Shown: one piece after another, positions 24,212 through 25,266 of the stretch
How positions within the stretch are numbered: the first letter of the stretch is position 1
How the letters are laid out: each line of letters starts with the position of its first letter
NCBI GenBank assembly: GCA_025449435.1
Contig: JANWJO010000157.1
Coordinates: 1 to 25,266 of the forward strand
Source: Chloroflexota bacterium
GTDB taxonomy: Bacteria; Chloroflexota; UBA4733
DNA: 25,266 nucleotides
Direction: 5' to 3'
The notes under the pieces: generated by a model
Told to the model about the DNA's origin: nothing
The model's input: the letters and a program-made list of their open reading frames with translations, nothing else
Databases searched by the model: none
Position numbers and translations under genes: made by a program

Positions 24212-25266
24212 CGCCGCGTCAGCGCTCGAATGCGTTGATCCAGCGGTTCAAGCAGCGGGACGATTTGCTTTTTGCGCGAGGCGACAAACGGCAAGACGGC
24301 TACCCCACTAGCGACCAAGGACGTCTCGAACACGTCGGCGACCTCTTGCTCGTGACCGCTGATCAGGAGTTCTGTTTCCTCTTGCAAGACGTCGACGATC
24401 ATACACAGTGCCACCTCGTAGGGCCGTTCGTCACGCAGTACCTGCAGTTCACGCTTGAGTTCGGCGCGGATCGAGTGCACGCTGCGCGCGTCGGCCGTCT
24501 CCACCGCCGCAATGCCATAGAGATGCCCGCCAATTGGGAATTCCTTGAAATCACGCAGCAGCAGTTCGCGCGGCGATACGCCGCGAATGTCAGAACCGCG
24601 GGTCAGCAATTCGCGCCCGAACGCTTCGGGATCGAGGCCGGCAATAGCAGCCAATGCTTGAGCAGCAGTGCGATCTTGCTTCGTGGCCGTTGGCGAGCGG
24701 AAGATCACCGTATCGGTGACTATCGCCGAAAGCAAGAGGCCAGCTACCTCTTTCGGGAGCGGCACGCCGGCTTCACGATACAGCTTCCAGATGATCGTTG
24801 CAGTGGCGCCCAGGGGTTCAAAGCGAATCATAATGGGCGATCCCGTTTGCACCGTCGCCACACGATGGTGGTCGATAATGGCCACGACTTCGGCGCTGTC
24901 GAGCCCTGCCACGGCCTGGCTGCGCTCGTTATGGTCAACCATCGCCACCTTGCGACGGGAAGGGCGCAAGAGGTCCGTGCGCGACACAATACCCGCCACC
25001 TTGTGCCGTTCATCAACTACCGGCAATGCTCGCTGACTGGTCAGCATCGGCCGGATGTCGTCCGCAAACATGTCTGCGGTGCAGGTAACAGCATCGCTGT
25101 GCATCACTCGGGATACCGGCGCGCTCAAACTGATGCGCCGGATCGTGTCATAGGTATTGAGCGGGCTGGATACCACCGCCGTATGTTGAGCTCGCGCAAG
25201 GTTCAAGATGTCCTCGGGCACTGGGAGCTCACCCGTGACCACCAGCGCACCCACGCCACGCTGGAG
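24208..25266 (-). CDS. ppaC: Mn-dependent family II inorganic pyrophosphatase with CBS/DRTGG insert, partial
   Basis: At least 352 residues of a DHH/DHHA2 pyrophosphatase; the frame is open to the window edge and the N-terminus, with the first DHH metal motif, is missing. The visible part has the end of a DRTGG domain (GVGALVVTGELPVPEDILN), then a CBS stretch (SDAVTCTADMFADDIRPM), then VDHNE and the DHH box IIDHHRVAT, and the DHHA2 C-terminal half with TATIIWKLYREAG and SPTATKQD. This is the CBS-regulated class of Mn pyrophosphatase, which nucleotides control through the CBS pair. It hydrolyses pyrophosphate to two phosphates in the cytoplasm. The stop codon overlaps the deacetylase stop. Confidence 0.92.
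   Translation of the reverse strand, partial: LQRGVGALVVTGELPVPEDILNLARAQHTAVVSSPLNTYDTIRRISLSAPVSRVMHSDAVTCTADMFADDIRPMLTSQRALPVVDERHKVAGIVSRTDLLRPSRRKVAMVDHNERSQAVAGLDSAEVVAIIDHHRVATVQTGSPIMIRFEPLGATATIIWKLYREAGVPLPKEVAGLLLSAIVTDTVIFRSPTATKQDRTAAQALAAIAGLDPEAFGRELLTRGSDIRGVSPRELLLRDFKEFPIGGHLYGIAAVETADARSVHSIRAELKRELQVLRDERPYEVALCMIVDVLQEETELLISGHEQEVADVFETSLVASGVAVLPFVASRKKQIVPLLEPLDQRIRALTRR

Noticed and set aside
24208..25266. A functional link of the pyrophosphatase to the fluoride cassette
   Set aside because: Pyrophosphatases are classic fluoride targets, but the gene is more than 13 kb away, on the other strand and in a different unit.

Overview
The window is about 25 kb of GC-rich chromosomal DNA packed with genes on both strands. 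Several genes start with GTG, many have clear Shine-Dalgarno sequences, and neighbouring genes often overlap by a few bases. The protein mix suggests a Chloroflexota-type bacterium: a two-rhodanese metallo-beta-lactamase protein, a DUF5671-like polytopic protein, a DUF3500 protein, a small helical LPAP protein and a CBS/DRTGG pyrophosphatase. This is an inference from gene content; there is no rRNA or other marker. I found no tRNA, rRNA, CRISPR array, transposase or phage gene.

Layout. (1) 17-4309, minus strand: a very large HEAT-repeat protein followed by an alpha/beta hydrolase. (2) 4310-5075: mostly non-coding, with one likely small Cys/Arg-rich protein. (3) 5076-7405, minus: a type-B carboxylesterase and a GNAT acetyltransferase. 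(4) 7577-9126: a P-loop kinase (+) converging on a MOSC-domain protein (-). (5) 9340-13097, plus: a compact fluoride-export cassette in mirror order (DUF190, CrcB, CrcB, DUF190), then a metallo-beta-lactamase/double-rhodanese protein and a 2-phosphoglycerate-kinase-like protein. (6) 13217-15573: a small membrane-anchored protein and a large polytopic membrane protein, converging on a DUF3500 gene. (7) 16575-17900: a palindromic intergenic element, two small proteins, a direct repeat, a promoter and a terminator-like hairpin. (8) 18007-19122: a Gfo/Idh/MocA oxidoreductase. (9) 19196-23322: a translationally coupled four-gene envelope operon made of a polytopic Cys-cluster membrane protein, an orphan type-I periplasmic binding protein, a doubly anchored surface protein and a CPBP protease. 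(10) 23393-25266: a polysaccharide deacetylase converging on a partial Mn-dependent pyrophosphatase.

The two places most worth following up are the mirror-symmetric fluoride cassette, where paired PII-like DUF190 proteins may gate or tune a two-subunit fluoride channel, and the four-gene envelope operon. In that operon a ligand-binding protein has no ABC permease and is coupled instead to a membrane protein carrying a six-cysteine cluster and a predicted mature N-terminal histidine.
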